Source: Dyella sp. BiH032
GTDB lineage: Bacteria > Pseudomonadota > Gammaproteobacteria > Xanthomonadales > Rhodanobacteraceae
DNA: 64,000 nucleotides
Direction of reading: 5' to 3'
Assembly: GCF_031954525.1 (NCBI RefSeq)
Contig: NZ_CP134867.1
Coordinates: 992,001 to 1,056,000, forward strand
In this document: positions 9,059-16,586 of the stretch, one piece after another
Layout: every line of letters starts with the position of its first letter
How positions within the stretch are numbered: the first letter of the stretch is position 1
Translations under genes and position numbers: made by a program
The notes under the pieces: model-generated
Told to the model about the DNA's origin: nothing
Database searches by the model: none
Seen by the model: only the letters and a program-made list of their open reading frames with translations

Positions 9059-9487
9059 ATGAAAACGTTCAGCGCCAAGCCGGAAAGCGTCAAGCGCGAC
9101 TGGTTCGTGATCGATGCCACGGACAAGACGCTCGGTCGTCTCTCGACCGAGATCGCCCGTCGCCTGCGCGGCAAGCACAAGCCGGAGTTCACCCCGCACG
9201 TCGATACCGGCGACTACATCGTCGTGATCAACGCCGAGAAGGTGGCTGTCACCGGTGCCAAGCTGGACGACAAGATGTACCACCGTTTCACCGGCTACGT
9301 CGGCAACCTGAAGACCACCAGTCTGAAGGACATGCTGGCCACCCATCCCGAGCGCGTCATCGAGATCGCCGTGAAGGGCATGCTGCCGAAGAACCCGCTG
9401 GGTCGCGCCATGTACCGCAAGCTCAAGGTCTACGGCGGCGCCGAGCATCCGCACACCGCACAGCAGCCGCAGGCGCTGGAAATCTAA
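9059..9487 (+). CDS. rplM: 50S ribosomal protein L13
   Basis: Large-subunit assembly protein of 142 residues, the standard length. Recognisable segments are [19 protein letters not shown] near the N-terminus and the [12 protein letters not shown] signature near residue 105. ATG 9059 is chosen because the conserved [10 protein letters not shown]-terminus starts there; the open frame extends further upstream without homology. It heads the conserved rplM-rpsI operon with rpsI nine bases downstream. Confidence 0.98.
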   Translation: MKTFSAKPESVKRDWFVIDATDKTLGRLSTEIARRLRGKHKPEFTPHVDTGDYIVVINAEKVAVTGAKLDDKMYHRFTGYVGNLKTTSLKDMLATHPERVIEIAVKGMLPKNPLGRAMYRKLKVYGGAEHPHTAQQPQALEI

Positions 9488-9496
9488 GGAATCATC

Positions 9497-9889
9497 ATGG
9501 CGATCCAGCAGAATTACGGCACCGGCCGCCGCAAGACCTCCGCCGCTCGCGTGTTCCTGCGCAAGGGCACCGGCGCGATCACTGTCAATGGCAAGACGCT
9601 CGACCAGTTCTTCGGTCGCGAGACCTCGCGCATGATCGTGCGCCAGCCGCTGGAGTTGATCGAGGCGACCGACAAGTTCGACGTGAACGTCACCGTTGCC
9701 GGTGGCGGCATCACAGGTCAGGCTGGTGCGATCCGCCTGGGCATCGCCCGTGCGCTGATCGAGTACGACGAAAGCCTGAAGACCCAGCTTCGCAAGGCCG
9801 GCTTCGTGACCCGCGATGCCCGTGAGGTCGAGCGTAAGAAGGTCGGTCTGCACAAGGCACGTCGCGCCACGCAGTTCTCGAAGCGCTAA
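9497..9889 (+). CDS. rpsI: 30S ribosomal protein S9
   Basis: Small-subunit protein of 130 residues whose C-terminal tail reaches the P-site tRNA. The sequence ends in the expected basic tail with terminal KR (RRATQFSKR), and the [15 protein letters not shown]-terminus and [19 protein letters not shown] block are typical. A ribosome-binding AAGGA lies just upstream. It forms an operon with rplM and ends in a terminator that overlaps its stop codon. Confidence 0.98.
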   Translation: MAIQQNYGTGRRKTSAARVFLRKGTGAITVNGKTLDQFFGRETSRMIVRQPLELIEATDKFDVNVTVAGGGITGQAGAIRLGIARALIEYDESLKTQLRKAGFVTRDAREVERKKVGLHKARRATQFSKR

Positions 9890-9905
9890 AATCCGCCCGG
9901 ATTTT
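9888..9905 (+). terminator. Compact terminator of rplM-rpsI
   Basis: A 7-bp stem (AAAATCC at 9888-9894, GGATTTT at 9899-9905) with a GCCC loop begins inside the rpsI stop codon. A further 9-bp inverted repeat (9914-9922 with 9941-9949) follows before the tRNA gene. Confidence 0.6.
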
Positions 9906-9958
9906 CGCTTCAACGATACGAAGCCAGTTGGTCAGAGCATTTCGTATCGGCAAGATGT

Positions 9959-10032
9959 TGGGAGATCGTCTAACGGTAGGACAACGGACTCTGACTCCGT
10001 TTATCTAGGTTCGAATCCTAGTCTCCCAGCCA
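9959..10032 (+). tRNA. tRNA-Gln (anticodon CTG)
   Basis: A complete cloverleaf can be folded by eye. The acceptor stem pairs 9959-9965 with 10022-10028, the anticodon loop reads C-T-C-T-G-A-C giving anticodon CTG, which decodes CAG, and the T-loop is GGTTCGAATCC. The CCA end is encoded at 10030-10032. It is followed by its own terminator. Confidence 0.97.
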
Positions 10033-10038
10033 ACCTTG

Positions 10039-10066
10039 AAAAGCCCCTGGAACTCCAGGGGCTTTT
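10039..10066 (+). terminator. Terminator of tRNA-Gln
   Basis: A perfect 12-bp stem, AAAAGCCCCTGG at 10039-10050 with its complement at 10055-10066, closed by AACT and followed by TCTTTT. Confidence 0.93.
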
Positions 10067-10263
10067 CTTTTGCGTATCCGTTCGCCGATAAGGATCGCGA
10101 GAGGTGTGCGCCATGGCCTCACGGCAACAGGGCCCTTTCGTGTCGAGGGGCTTTGCTTTCCTGATCGCCACGCTCTTAAGTCCAGATCAGGCCACACGTT
10201 TCGTCAGCTTGACACCCCGTCTGGGGCGTATCAGCCTCCCGCCGTCTGGATCGGGGGTGGGCC

Positions 10264-11139
10264 GTGGGCAGGACGAAGGCGGACAAGCCCAGCGGGAGTC
10301 CGCGTGGGGAAAAGCGCAAGGTCATTCCGTCGAAGAAATTCGACGACATCAAGGCGCCTCGCAAGTCGCTTCGAAGCGAAGGAAAAATGCCGGCCGCGGA
10401 ATACCGCAAGGCCGTCGAACTTGGCTATAAGCAGCCCACGATCAACATGCATGGTGGCGTGGGCATCCCCGGCAAGCGCACGAAGGAAGCGGTGCAAAAG
10501 CTTCACAGGCTCGACTTCACGCGATTGAACGAGGAGCTGTCGCCGATTCTCGACAAATCCAAGGCCGTCCGCGAAAAGCGCGAAAGGGGCGAGAGCATCG
10601 AGACGATCCGCAAGGAAGTGAAGCTGGTGAACCGGCAAGTGGTCTACAAGGAAGGCGCCAGCGACGTGCATTCGCTGCATGTCGGCAATGACATCGCTGC
10701 CGTATCCAACGGACGCGTCAGCAAAGTCTATGACTATCCCGATCTCGCGCCCAAGCTCGACAAGCGCTTGGCGAATGCCACCAACAAGGGCAAGACCTAC
10801 TGGGCCTCGGACCTCCCGCTCGACCAGCGCCGGTCCCACATTGCGCAGGGATTCCAGCATCTGGTGGGCGGAAACAATGAAGAGGCGCAGAAGTCCTTCG
10901 CACAGGCCGGCCTCACGGACAAAGGCCAGAAATGGGTCAACAAGATGGGCACGCTGATGCTTGCCGAGCGTGGCCGCGAACTGCACGGTGGCAGCGGCGC
11001 CAATCGCGTGCATGACGCCCTGGGTCATGTGGTGGGCGATGGCAAGAGCGCGTCGAAAAGCTTCAGCGACGTATTCGTCAAAGAGGCCGACAAGCTGGCG
11101 CCGTTCGCGCAACGCGGCGGCGCGAAAACGCTCAAGTAG
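10264..11139 (+). CDS. Unrecognised protein, possibly horizontally acquired
   Basis: I do not recognise this family. The 291-residue product is hydrophilic with no signal peptide or membrane segment. Residues 1-40 are rich in Lys and Arg, the middle (residues 75-120) looks helical with RKEVKLVNRQVV, and the C-terminal third contains an HDALGHVVGDGKS segment. G+C is lower than in the neighbours: three lines counted by hand gave about 55-62 percent, and lysine codons are frequent. The GTG start at 10264 has no clear ribosome-binding site. ATG 10387, preceded by GAAGGAAAA, is a shorter alternative that would remove the basic N-terminus. It lies just after the tRNA-Gln terminator, a common place for acquired genes. 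Confidence 0.6.
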   Translation: MGRTKADKPSGSPRGEKRKVIPSKKFDDIKAPRKSLRSEGKMPAAEYRKAVELGYKQPTINMHGGVGIPGKRTKEAVQKLHRLDFTRLNEELSPILDKSKAVREKRERGESIETIRKEVKLVNRQVVYKEGASDVHSLHVGNDIAAVSNGRVSKVYDYPDLAPKLDKRLANATNKGKTYWASDLPLDQRRSHIAQGFQHLVGGNNEEAQKSFAQAGLTDKGQKWVNKMGTLMLAERGRELHGGSGANRVHDALGHVVGDGKSASKSFSDVFVKEADKLAPFAQRGGAKTLK

Positions 11140-11388
11140 CGTCGGTCCTGCGGCTGGACCTCGCTATGGCGCCTGGCGCTGAAATCGCCTGTTGTTTCAT
11201 GTCCGCGCAGCCGATTCATATGCCGCCGATTACCGAAAGCTAACCGTGACGCCGCGCACATTCGCAGAATGGTGGCGCCGTTCGGTCGCGGCAATACGGC
11301 CTATCGCCCTTGGCTAGCTGTGAGCTGGCGCGCAGCGGCGTAGCTTGCGTGCCCGCCACCGCGCATCGGGCGCGACAAGGAGGCGAAC

Positions 11389-11667
11389 ATGGCTACGCAG
11401 AAGAGGCAGGCCCTGACCCTGGAAGGGCTGGTGGAGAAATACGGCATCGCCGCACTGGCAGCGCTGCGCAATCCGGCGCTGTGGGATGTGATCGTGCCGA
11501 TGGGCGGCCCCGGCAGAAACGGCGCGCTCAGCGCTACGGCAAAGAAGCAGCTGCAGTCCGAACTGAATGCCGTTTACGGCGCGCTGCTCAATAACGCGAA
11601 AGCCGGCGATGCCGTATCGGGTGCATTCGCGGCGCACGTGGCCATGAGCAAGGCGGCGATCCACTGA
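11389..11667 (+). CDS. Small hypothetical protein
   Basis: A 92-residue protein that I cannot assign. A near-perfect ribosome-binding site AAGGAGG at 11378-11384 supports translation from ATG 11389. It is alanine-rich and mostly helical in appearance (LEGLVEKYGIAALAALRNP, then TAKKQLQSELNAVYGALLNNA), with no membrane segment or cysteine. It shares the accessory pocket after tRNA-Gln with the larger unknown gene, 249 bp downstream of it. The intervening stretch shows no gene, repeat or clear promoter. It is convergent with rpiA. Confidence 0.6.
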   Translation: MATQKRQALTLEGLVEKYGIAALAALRNPALWDVIVPMGGPGRNGALSATAKKQLQSELNAVYGALLNNAKAGDAVSGAFAAHVAMSKAAIH

Positions 11668-11673
11668 AAGGGA

Positions 11674-11699
11674 GGCCGCGTCCCCGTGTGGACGCGGCC
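11674..11699. terminator. Hairpin between the small hypothetical gene and rpiA
   Basis: A 10-bp stem (GGCCGCGTCC at 11674-11683 with 11690-11699) sits between convergent genes. There is no T-run, so intrinsic termination is uncertain. Confidence 0.5.
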
Positions 11700-11710
11700 C
11701 ACCAGCGGAT

Positions 11711-12346
11711 TCACATCACGCGGTCGCCGATCAGCACGACATCCGCTGGACGTTGCGCGAACAGGCCCACGGTGACGACGCCGGGAATCTGGTTGAGGTC
11801 TTTTTCCAGCGCGACCGGATCGGCGATCTGCCAGCCGTGCACGTCGATCACCCAATTGCCATTGTCGGTGGTCACGCCGTCGCGCCACACAGGGTTGCCG
11901 CCACGCTTGGCGATCTCGCGACCCACGTAGCTGCGCGCCATCGGGATCACTTCGATCGGCAACGGAAACTTGCCGAGCAGTTCCACGCGCTTGCTCGAAT
12001 CGATGATGCACACGAACTTGTCGCTCGCTGCCGCGATGATCTTCTCGCGGGTCAGCGCGGCGCCGCCGCCCTTGATCAGGCGCTTGTACGGATCGCACTC
12101 GTCCGCGCCATCCACGTAGAGCGACAGCGGGCCGGTCGCGTTGAGGTCGAGCACCGGAATGCCCAGGCGCTTGAGTTGTGCAGTCGACTGTTCAGAGCTG
12201 GACACGGCGCCTTGGATGCGGTCCTTCAGGTCCGCCAGCGCGTCGATGAAGAACGCCACAGTGGAGCCGGTGCCTACGCCGACGATGCTGCCGTCCTCGA
12301 CGTAGCGGATGGCGGCTTCGCCCGCCAGGCGTTTTTCGTTGCTCAT
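11711..12346 (-). CDS. rpiA: Ribose-5-phosphate isomerase A
   Basis: Interconverts ribose 5-phosphate and ribulose 5-phosphate in the pentose phosphate pathway. The 211-residue length is normal. The phosphate-binding [12 protein letters not shown] segment is at residues 22-33, the DGADECD motif near residue 80 carries the substrate-binding aspartates, and [12 protein letters not shown] follows with the catalytic base region. It is the last gene of a minus-strand run (TIGR02449, zapA, ssrS, 5-FCL, EVE, rpiA), 31 bp after the EVE gene. Confidence 0.96.
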   Translation of the reverse strand: MSNEKRLAGEAAIRYVEDGSIVGVGTGSTVAFFIDALADLKDRIQGAVSSSEQSTAQLKRLGIPVLDLNATGPLSLYVDGADECDPYKRLIKGGGAALTREKIIAAASDKFVCIIDSSKRVELLGKFPLPIEVIPMARSYVGREIAKRGGNPVWRDGVTTDNGNWVIDVHGWQIADPVALEKDLNQIPGVVTVGLFAQRPADVVLIGDRVM

Positions 12347-12377
12347 GATGCGATGGGTTCCGGAACGGGAGGAGAAA

Positions 12378-12830
12378 TCATTCGAGCGAGAGGACGTGCC
12401 GCCATTCCGCGGCGCTCACCGGCATGACCGAAAGACGGTTGCCCTTGCGCACGAGCGGCATGTCGGACAGCGCAGGGTCGGCTTGCAGTTCCTTCAGCGT
12501 GATCGTGCGCTTGAGCTTCTTCGCGAACTTCACCTCCACTAGCATCCAGCGCGGATTGTCGCGCGAGCTGGCCGGATCGAAGTACTTGCTCTTGGGGTCG
12601 AACTGCGTGGGGTCCGGATAGGCTTCGGTCACCACTTCCGCAACACCGACGATTCCGGGCTCGGTGCAGTTCGAGTGGTAGAAAAACACCTTGTCGCCCT
12701 TGCGCATGCCGTCGCGCATGTAATTGCGCGCCTGGTAGTTGCGCACGCCATCCCAGGCTTCCTTGCCCTTACGCTTGAGGTCGTCGATGGAGAATGTGTC
12801 CGGCTCGGACTTCATCAGCCAGTGATTCAT
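12378..12830 (-). CDS. EVE domain-containing protein
   Basis: A 150-residue protein consisting of a single EVE domain, a PUA-like fold that in related proteins binds modified bases in nucleic acids. Characteristic features are the N-terminal [29 protein letters not shown] near residue 28, and [18 protein letters not shown]. The ATG overlaps the stop of the upstream 5-FCL gene (ATGA), so the two are translationally coupled. Bacterial single-domain members are conserved but poorly understood; a role in RNA or DNA base-modification sensing is inference from the fold. Confidence 0.9.
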   Translation of the reverse strand: MNHWLMKSEPDTFSIDDLKRKGKEAWDGVRNYQARNYMRDGMRKGDKVFFYHSNCTEPGIVGVAEVVTEAYPDPTQFDPKSKYFDPASSRDNPRWMLVEVKFAKKLKRTITLKELQADPALSDMPLVRKGNRLSVMPVSAAEWRHVLSLE

Positions 12831-13453
12831 GCGCGCGCGTCTCCTTCGCCATCCTGGCCGGCGGCGTGGCAGTCGATCAGTTCCTGGTCGGTGGCGATGT
12901 AGTCCAGCGGCACGTCCCATGCCGCCTCGTCGATCTCCGGCAGCTCCTGAAAGGCGTAGCCGATGCCGACCAATAGGGGCTCAGTGGGACGGACCTGGTC
13001 CTTGAGGAAAGCGAAGCTGCGGTCGTAATACCCGCCGCCGTAGCCAAGGCGGTGGCCGCGGCGATCGAACGCCAGCAGGGGCAGCAGCACCAGATCGAGC
13101 TGGAAGGGCTCGAACAGTTCCGCGGGCGCCACCGGTTCCGGGATGCCGTAACGGTTGGGCTGTACGTCCTCGCCGGCCTGCCAGGGGGCAAAGCGCAGGC
13201 GCGTGCCCTCGCCGACCACCGGCAGCATGAATTGCTGGCCTCGGGTGGCCAGAGGCGGGATCGCGAGGTTCAGCGGCAGCTCGCCATTGGTCGCCCAGTA
13301 ACCGGCGACGCGCAGGTCCGTGTGGTATTCGGGCAGCTGCTCGAGGCTGCGGCGCAGCCCCTGGGCGGCGGCCATGCGCTCGGGCGGGGAGAGCGTCCGG
13401 CGGCGTTCGGCCAGCCGTTGGCGTAGCTCGCGGCGCTGGGCGGTGGCGTCCAC
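12827..13453 (-). CDS. 5-formyltetrahydrofolate cyclo-ligase
   Basis: Converts 5-formyltetrahydrofolate to 5,10-methenyltetrahydrofolate using ATP. The 208-residue protein has the N-terminal basic helix (RRELRQRLAERRR) and the nucleotide-binding GYGGGYYDR motif near residue 148. I place the start at GTG 13453, ten bases after GAGGAG. An open frame continues to 13600, but that part runs into the 6S RNA gene and lacks family similarity. The order zapA, 6S RNA, 5-FCL is the classic gammaproteobacterial arrangement (zapA-ssrS-ygfA in E. coli). The stop overlaps the EVE gene start. Confidence 0.93.
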   Translation of the reverse strand: MDATAQRRELRQRLAERRRTLSPPERMAAAQGLRRSLEQLPEYHTDLRVAGYWATNGELPLNLAIPPLATRGQQFMLPVVGEGTRLRFAPWQAGEDVQPNRYGIPEPVAPAELFEPFQLDLVLLPLLAFDRRGHRLGYGGGYYDRSFAFLKDQVRPTEPLLVGIGYAFQELPEIDEAAWDVPLDYIATDQELIDCHAAGQDGEGDARA

Positions 13454-13476
13454 GTCGAGGCATCTCCTCAAGAGAA

Positions 13477-13500
13477 CGCCCGCAGCGGGTGCTGCGGGCG
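13477..13500 (-). terminator. Hairpin between ssrS and 5-FCL
   Basis: A perfect 10-bp stem (13477-13486 with 13491-13500) and 4-base loop is followed on the minus strand by TTCTCTT and then by the GAGGAG ribosome-binding site. It may attenuate readthrough from 6S RNA into the 5-FCL gene. Confidence 0.5.
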
Positions 13501-13555
13501 GTTCCGCGGGCCCGGCCGATGTCGGAACAAGCTCGGCCGTAGCGGTAAAAAAGGT

Positions 13556-13745
13556 GGCGTCAACCGCGATGCCGCTGCCCACCAAACGACCTTGATCCAC
13601 GATGGATCAGGTGGGAGGGCTACATGGCCTCAAGGCTTTCCGCACGCAGCGGACATGCACAACAGCCGATGAAAAGCCGACCCGGGGCCGTATTTAGGAA
13701 CAAGGCAAATGTAAGAGTGTGCTGGCGCACACCGCAGAAAACGCC
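13556..13745 (-). ncRNA. ssrS: 6S RNA
   Basis: About 190 nt between zapA and the 5-FCL gene, the conserved site of 6S RNA, which mimics an open promoter and sequesters sigma-70 RNA polymerase. The closing stem pairs GGCGU at the 5' end with ACGCC at the 3' end. The 3' arm has a GATCC-ATCGT-GGATC hairpin followed by AAGG and then GGCAGCGGCATCGCGG, equivalent to the E. coli GCCTGCGGCGGCATCTCGG segment. A T-rich tract follows on the minus strand. The ends are estimated from pairing and could shift by several bases. Identification rests on synteny plus these motifs. Confidence 0.85.
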
Positions 13746-13750
13746 GAGGG

Positions 13751-14056
13751 CTATTTTAGTTGCGCGTCCAGTGCCGCTTCAAGCTTCTGTCGCATGGCGG
13801 CCAGGGAATCGCCCACGCTCTGATCCTGCCCGCTGTGTTGCTTGCGCAAGGCCAGGAACTCGTGGGTGATGCTGATGGCTGCCAGGACAGCCAGGCGGTC
13901 GAAGCCGGGCGTGCGGGCGTTGGCGCGCAGTTCCCGCATCTTGCGGTCGAGGTAGGCGGCCGATTCCAGCAAGCCCTCCCGTTCTTCCGGGGCGCAGGCG
14001 ATCAGGAATTCGCGATCGATCAGCCGCAGCGCGACCGGTTCACTGGAGGTGGTCAT
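13751..14056 (-). CDS. zapA: Cell division protein ZapA
   Basis: A 101-residue protein that stabilises the FtsZ ring. The N-terminal domain contains the family segment IDREFLIACAPEEREGLLESA (residues 13-33), and the C-terminal half is a coiled coil from about residue 60 (ITHEFLALRKQ onward). It lies nine bases downstream of the TIGR02449 gene and five bases upstream of the 6S RNA, so 6S RNA may be processed from a zapA transcript or have its own promoter inside zapA. Confidence 0.94.
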   Translation of the reverse strand: MTTSSEPVALRLIDREFLIACAPEEREGLLESAAYLDRKMRELRANARTPGFDRLAVLAAISITHEFLALRKQHSGQDQSVGDSLAAMRQKLEAALDAQLK

Positions 14057-14064
14057 CTGGGTGC

Positions 14065-14301
14065 TCAGCCGTTGTTCTCAAGTGCCTTCAGGCGCTGGAT
14101 CATCGCCTCGACGCGACTGCGCGCCTGTTCGTTGCGCGCCATCAGGCCGGCACGCTCGCTGGCCAGTTGTTCCTGGCTGTGCCGCAGGCTGCGGTTTTCC
14201 TCGCTGAGCCGGCGCACCAGATCCAGCAGGCGGTCGACCTGCTCGCCCAGCGCGGCGATTTCCTGCTTGACGGGATCGTTGAACGGGGCGGGCGTGCTCA
14301 T
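14065..14301 (-). CDS. TIGR02449 family coiled-coil protein (ZapB-like)
   Basis: A 78-residue protein that is almost entirely coiled coil, with heptads through IAALGEQVDRLLDLVRRLSEE and on to the C-terminus. It matches the TIGR02449 family found directly upstream of zapA in pseudomonads and xanthomonads. Its small size, coiled-coil nature and position suggest a ZapB-like partner of ZapA at the Z-ring, but that is inference from context. ATG 14301 is chosen; the open frame extends upstream toward 14490 into the divergent gene without support. Confidence 0.8.
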   Translation of the reverse strand: MSTPAPFNDPVKQEIAALGEQVDRLLDLVRRLSEENRSLRHSQEQLASERAGLMARNEQARSRVEAMIQRLKALENNG

Positions 14302-14403
14302 GCGCGGAACTATAGCAGGAGGCCCGGCCCTGTCAGCAGGCGTCCCCGGCGCTTTGCGGAACCGTGCATTAAACTGCGGCATTGACCCCGAAGGAGTATG
14401 CCC

Positions 14404-14970
14404 ATGGCGCCTGCCGAGCTGATCGGTCACGAGGAACTGGACGCCGTCGCGGCGCGCCTGAAACTGGCCGTCGACGCCAGCGAACTGCATGGTTCGCTAT
14501 GCGGATATCTCAGCGGCGGCGGCAGGGTCGGCAAGGACGCCCTGCTGGCGGTGCTGCAGCTGGATGGCGAGGAGGTCAACCCCTCGGCGGACGACCGGGC
14601 GCTGCTCGAGCGCCTGGTGCGCCAGAGCGAACAGGAACTGGCCGATCCCGAACTCGGCTTCGAGCCGTTGCTCCCCGCCGACGATAGGCCGCTGGAAGAG
14701 CGCGCCGAGTCGCTGGGCGATTGGTGCCGGGGCTTCCTCGGCGGCTTCGGGCTGGCCGGGCCGGAAAAGTTCGGCAAGCTCTCCGACGAGGCGCAGGAAA
14801 TCCTGCGCGACCTGAACACCATCGCCGCGTCGGATTTCGAGTTCGGCGACAGCCGGGACGATGAAGATGCACTGATCGAGCTGCACGAATTCGTGCGCGT
14901 AGCCGCCATGCTGCTGCATGCCGAATGCGTGGGTGGCCGCAACAAGCCCAACAGCGAAACCGTGCATTGA
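14404..14970 (+). CDS. ygfB: UPF0149 / YgfB family protein
   Basis: A 188-residue conserved protein of the YgfB/YecA-like UPF0149 family, with the family segments ELHGSLCGYLSGGG near the N-terminus and LGDWCRGFLGGFGLAG in the middle. YgfB is found upstream of pepP and the ubiquinone hydroxylases in many gammaproteobacteria; its biochemical role is not settled. There are two ATGs, 14398 and 14404. AAGGAG at 14391-14396 is only one base from the first but seven from the second, so 14404 is preferred. It overlaps pepP by four bases. Confidence 0.87.
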   Translation: MAPAELIGHEELDAVAARLKLAVDASELHGSLCGYLSGGGRVGKDALLAVLQLDGEEVNPSADDRALLERLVRQSEQELADPELGFEPLLPADDRPLEERAESLGDWCRGFLGGFGLAGPEKFGKLSDEAQEILRDLNTIAASDFEFGDSRDDEDALIELHEFVRVAAMLLHAECVGGRNKPNSETVH

Positions 14971-16277
14971 GCATTCCTCCCGACGAATACGCGCGCCGTC
15001 GGCGCCAGCTGATGAAAATGGCCGGCGAGGACGCGGTGCTGCTCGTCGCCGCCGCGCCCGAGCGCATCCGTAACGCGGATGCGGCCTGGCCCTATCGCCA
15101 GGACTCGGACCTGCATTATCTCTCCGGTTTTCCCGAGCCGGACGCCGTGCTGGCGTTGTTGCCGGGCCGTCGGCATGGCGAGGTCGTGCTGTTCTGCCGC
15201 GAGCGCGACGACGAACACGAGCGCTGGCACGGCGAGTCCATCGGTACGGAACGCGCCGTTTCCGAGCACGGCATGGATGACGCGTTCCCGATCGACGATA
15301 TCGACGACATCCTTCCCGGCATGATCGAGGGGCGCGCACGGGTCTATTGCCATTTCGGCCGCGAGCCAGAGTTCGATGCCCGCCTGCTCGCCTGGATGCG
15401 CCGCCTGCGCCAATTGCGCGGCGGCGGCGTGGTGCCCAAGGAATTCGTCGCGCTGGGCCACCTGTTGCACGACCTGCGCCTGTACAAGTCCAAGGCGGAA
15501 TTGCGCCTGATGCGCGCCTCGGCAGCCATTGCCGCGGAAGCGCACCTGGCTGCGATGCAGATGGCGCGCGCCGGGCGATATGAATACGAAGTGGAAGCCG
15601 AACTCGTGCGGGCGATGCGCGGCCGCGGTGCCGTGCCGGCCTTTCCGCCCATCGTGGCCTCGGGCACGAATGCCTGCGTGATGCATTACCAGGCCAATCG
15701 CGCTCCGCTGCGCGACGGCGACCTGCTGCTGATCGACGCAGGCGCCGAGCTGGAATGCTACGCGTCCGACATCAGCCGCAGTTTTCCGTTGAACGGCCGC
15801 TACAGCCGCGAGCAGCGTGCGCTGTACGAAGTGGTGCTTGCCGCGCAGCTGGCGGCCATCGAGGAAGTCCGGCCCGGGCGTCCCTTCAGCGCCGCCCACG
15901 ATGCGGCAGTCCGCATGATCGCCGAAGGCCTCTGCTCGCTGGGCCTGCTGACAGGCGATGCGGATGCCGCCATCGCCGACGGCAGCTACAAGCGCTTCTT
16001 TCCCGCCAAGACCGGCCACTGGCTCGGCTTGGACGTGCACGACGTGGGCGACTATCGCATTGACGGCGAGCCTCGCATCCTGGAGCCGGGCATGGTCGTG
16101 ACGGTGGAGCCCGGCATCTATGTCCAGCCGGGTGAACGCTCGGTGCCTGAGCGCTGGCGTGGCATCGGCATCCGCATCGAGGACGACGTCGCCGTCACCC
16201 GCGACGGCAACGATGTGTTGACGGCTGCGGTGCCGAAGGATGCCGAGGCCATCGAGGCCATGCTCGCGCAACGCTGA
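14967..16277 (+). CDS. pepP: Xaa-Pro aminopeptidase (aminopeptidase P)
   Basis: Dinuclear metallopeptidase of 436 residues that releases N-terminal residues preceding proline. The pita-bread fold ligands are visible: the Asp of LLIDAGAELECYASDISRSF, the His of GHWLGLDVHD, and the glutamates of VEPGIYV and GIRIEDDV. The start is taken as TTG 14967, overlapping the ygfB stop as TTGA, since the conserved N-terminus (IPPDEYARRRRQLM) begins there and no ATG or GTG is nearby. The usual downstream ubiH/ubiI genes are absent. After the stop the same frame stays open for a further 33 codons. Confidence 0.93.
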   Translation: MSIPPDEYARRRRQLMKMAGEDAVLLVAAAPERIRNADAAWPYRQDSDLHYLSGFPEPDAVLALLPGRRHGEVVLFCRERDDEHERWHGESIGTERAVSEHGMDDAFPIDDIDDILPGMIEGRARVYCHFGREPEFDARLLAWMRRLRQLRGGGVVPKEFVALGHLLHDLRLYKSKAELRLMRASAAIAAEAHLAAMQMARAGRYEYEVEAELVRAMRGRGAVPAFPPIVASGTNACVMHYQANRAPLRDGDLLLIDAGAELECYASDISRSFPLNGRYSREQRALYEVVLAAQLAAIEEVRPGRPFSAAHDAAVRMIAEGLCSLGLLTGDADAAIADGSYKRFFPAKTGHWLGLDVHDVGDYRIDGEPRILEPGMVVTVEPGIYVQPGERSVPERWRGIGIRIEDDVAVTRDGNDVLTAAVPKDAEAIEAMLAQR

Positions 16278-16379
16278 GCGACGCTCGCGGACCATCTGGA
16301 AGAACGCTTTTGGCGGCTGGCCGAGCCGGCGCTGGCCCGGTTGAACGCAGCAAGTGGGGATTGGGGCGCGCGGGAATGA
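16278..16379 (+). other. Open, coding-like continuation in the pepP frame after its stop
   Basis: Directly after the pepP TGA the same frame runs 33 sense codons to another TGA at 16377-16379. It has a high-G+C third position and a plausible peptide (DHLEERFWRLAEPALARLN). No start codon or ribosome-binding site heads it. It may be the remnant of a lost downstream gene, a C-terminal extension removed by a nonsense change, or chance. The second stop lies in a hairpin. Confidence 0.25.
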
Positions 16380-16410
16380 GGCGCCCTTCCAGGCGAGGAA
16401 AGGGCGCCTC
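16378..16410. terminator. Hairpin between pepP and the cyd operon
   Basis: An 11-bp stem, GAGGCGCCCTT at 16378-16388 with its complement at 16400-16410, lies between convergent transcription units. There is no strong T-run on either side. Confidence 0.5.
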
Positions 16411-16421
16411 CTGCTCCTGTC

Positions 16422-16553
16422 TTACGGTTCGGTCGGATGGACGTCCTTGCGTCCATGCGCCTCGTCCGTCGCGTGCACCTCGTACCACATCGCGTTGAGG
16501 ATGCCGAAGGCACAGGCCAGGCCCAGGCCGAGAATCCAGCTGAAGTACCACAT
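16422..16553 (-). CDS. cydX: Cytochrome bd oxidase small subunit CydX
   Basis: A 43-residue single-span membrane protein that stabilises the cytochrome bd haems. The translation begins MWYFSWILGLGLACAFGIL and continues NAMWYEV, the hallmark of the CydX/CbdX family, then a polar tail ending in PTEP. It lies 33 bp after the cydB stop in the same orientation, the usual place. It is short enough to be missed by default gene finding. Confidence 0.92.
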   Translation of the reverse strand: MWYFSWILGLGLACAFGILNAMWYEVHATDEAHGRKDVHPTEP

Positions 16554-16586
16554 GGCTCAGGTCTCCTTGTTCCGCGTCGGGCGCGG

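Noticed and set aside
9959..11390. tRNA-Gln as an integration site of a genomic island
   Set aside because: No duplicated tRNA 3' end and no integrase were found in the pocket, so an island call is not supported.
13454..13600. N-terminal extension of the cyclo-ligase to 13600
   Set aside because: It overlaps the conserved 6S RNA gene and does not match the family.
14427..16295. 622-codon minus-strand open frame across ygfB and pepP
   Set aside because: It is antisense to two conserved genes; its residue composition is typical of a shadow frame.
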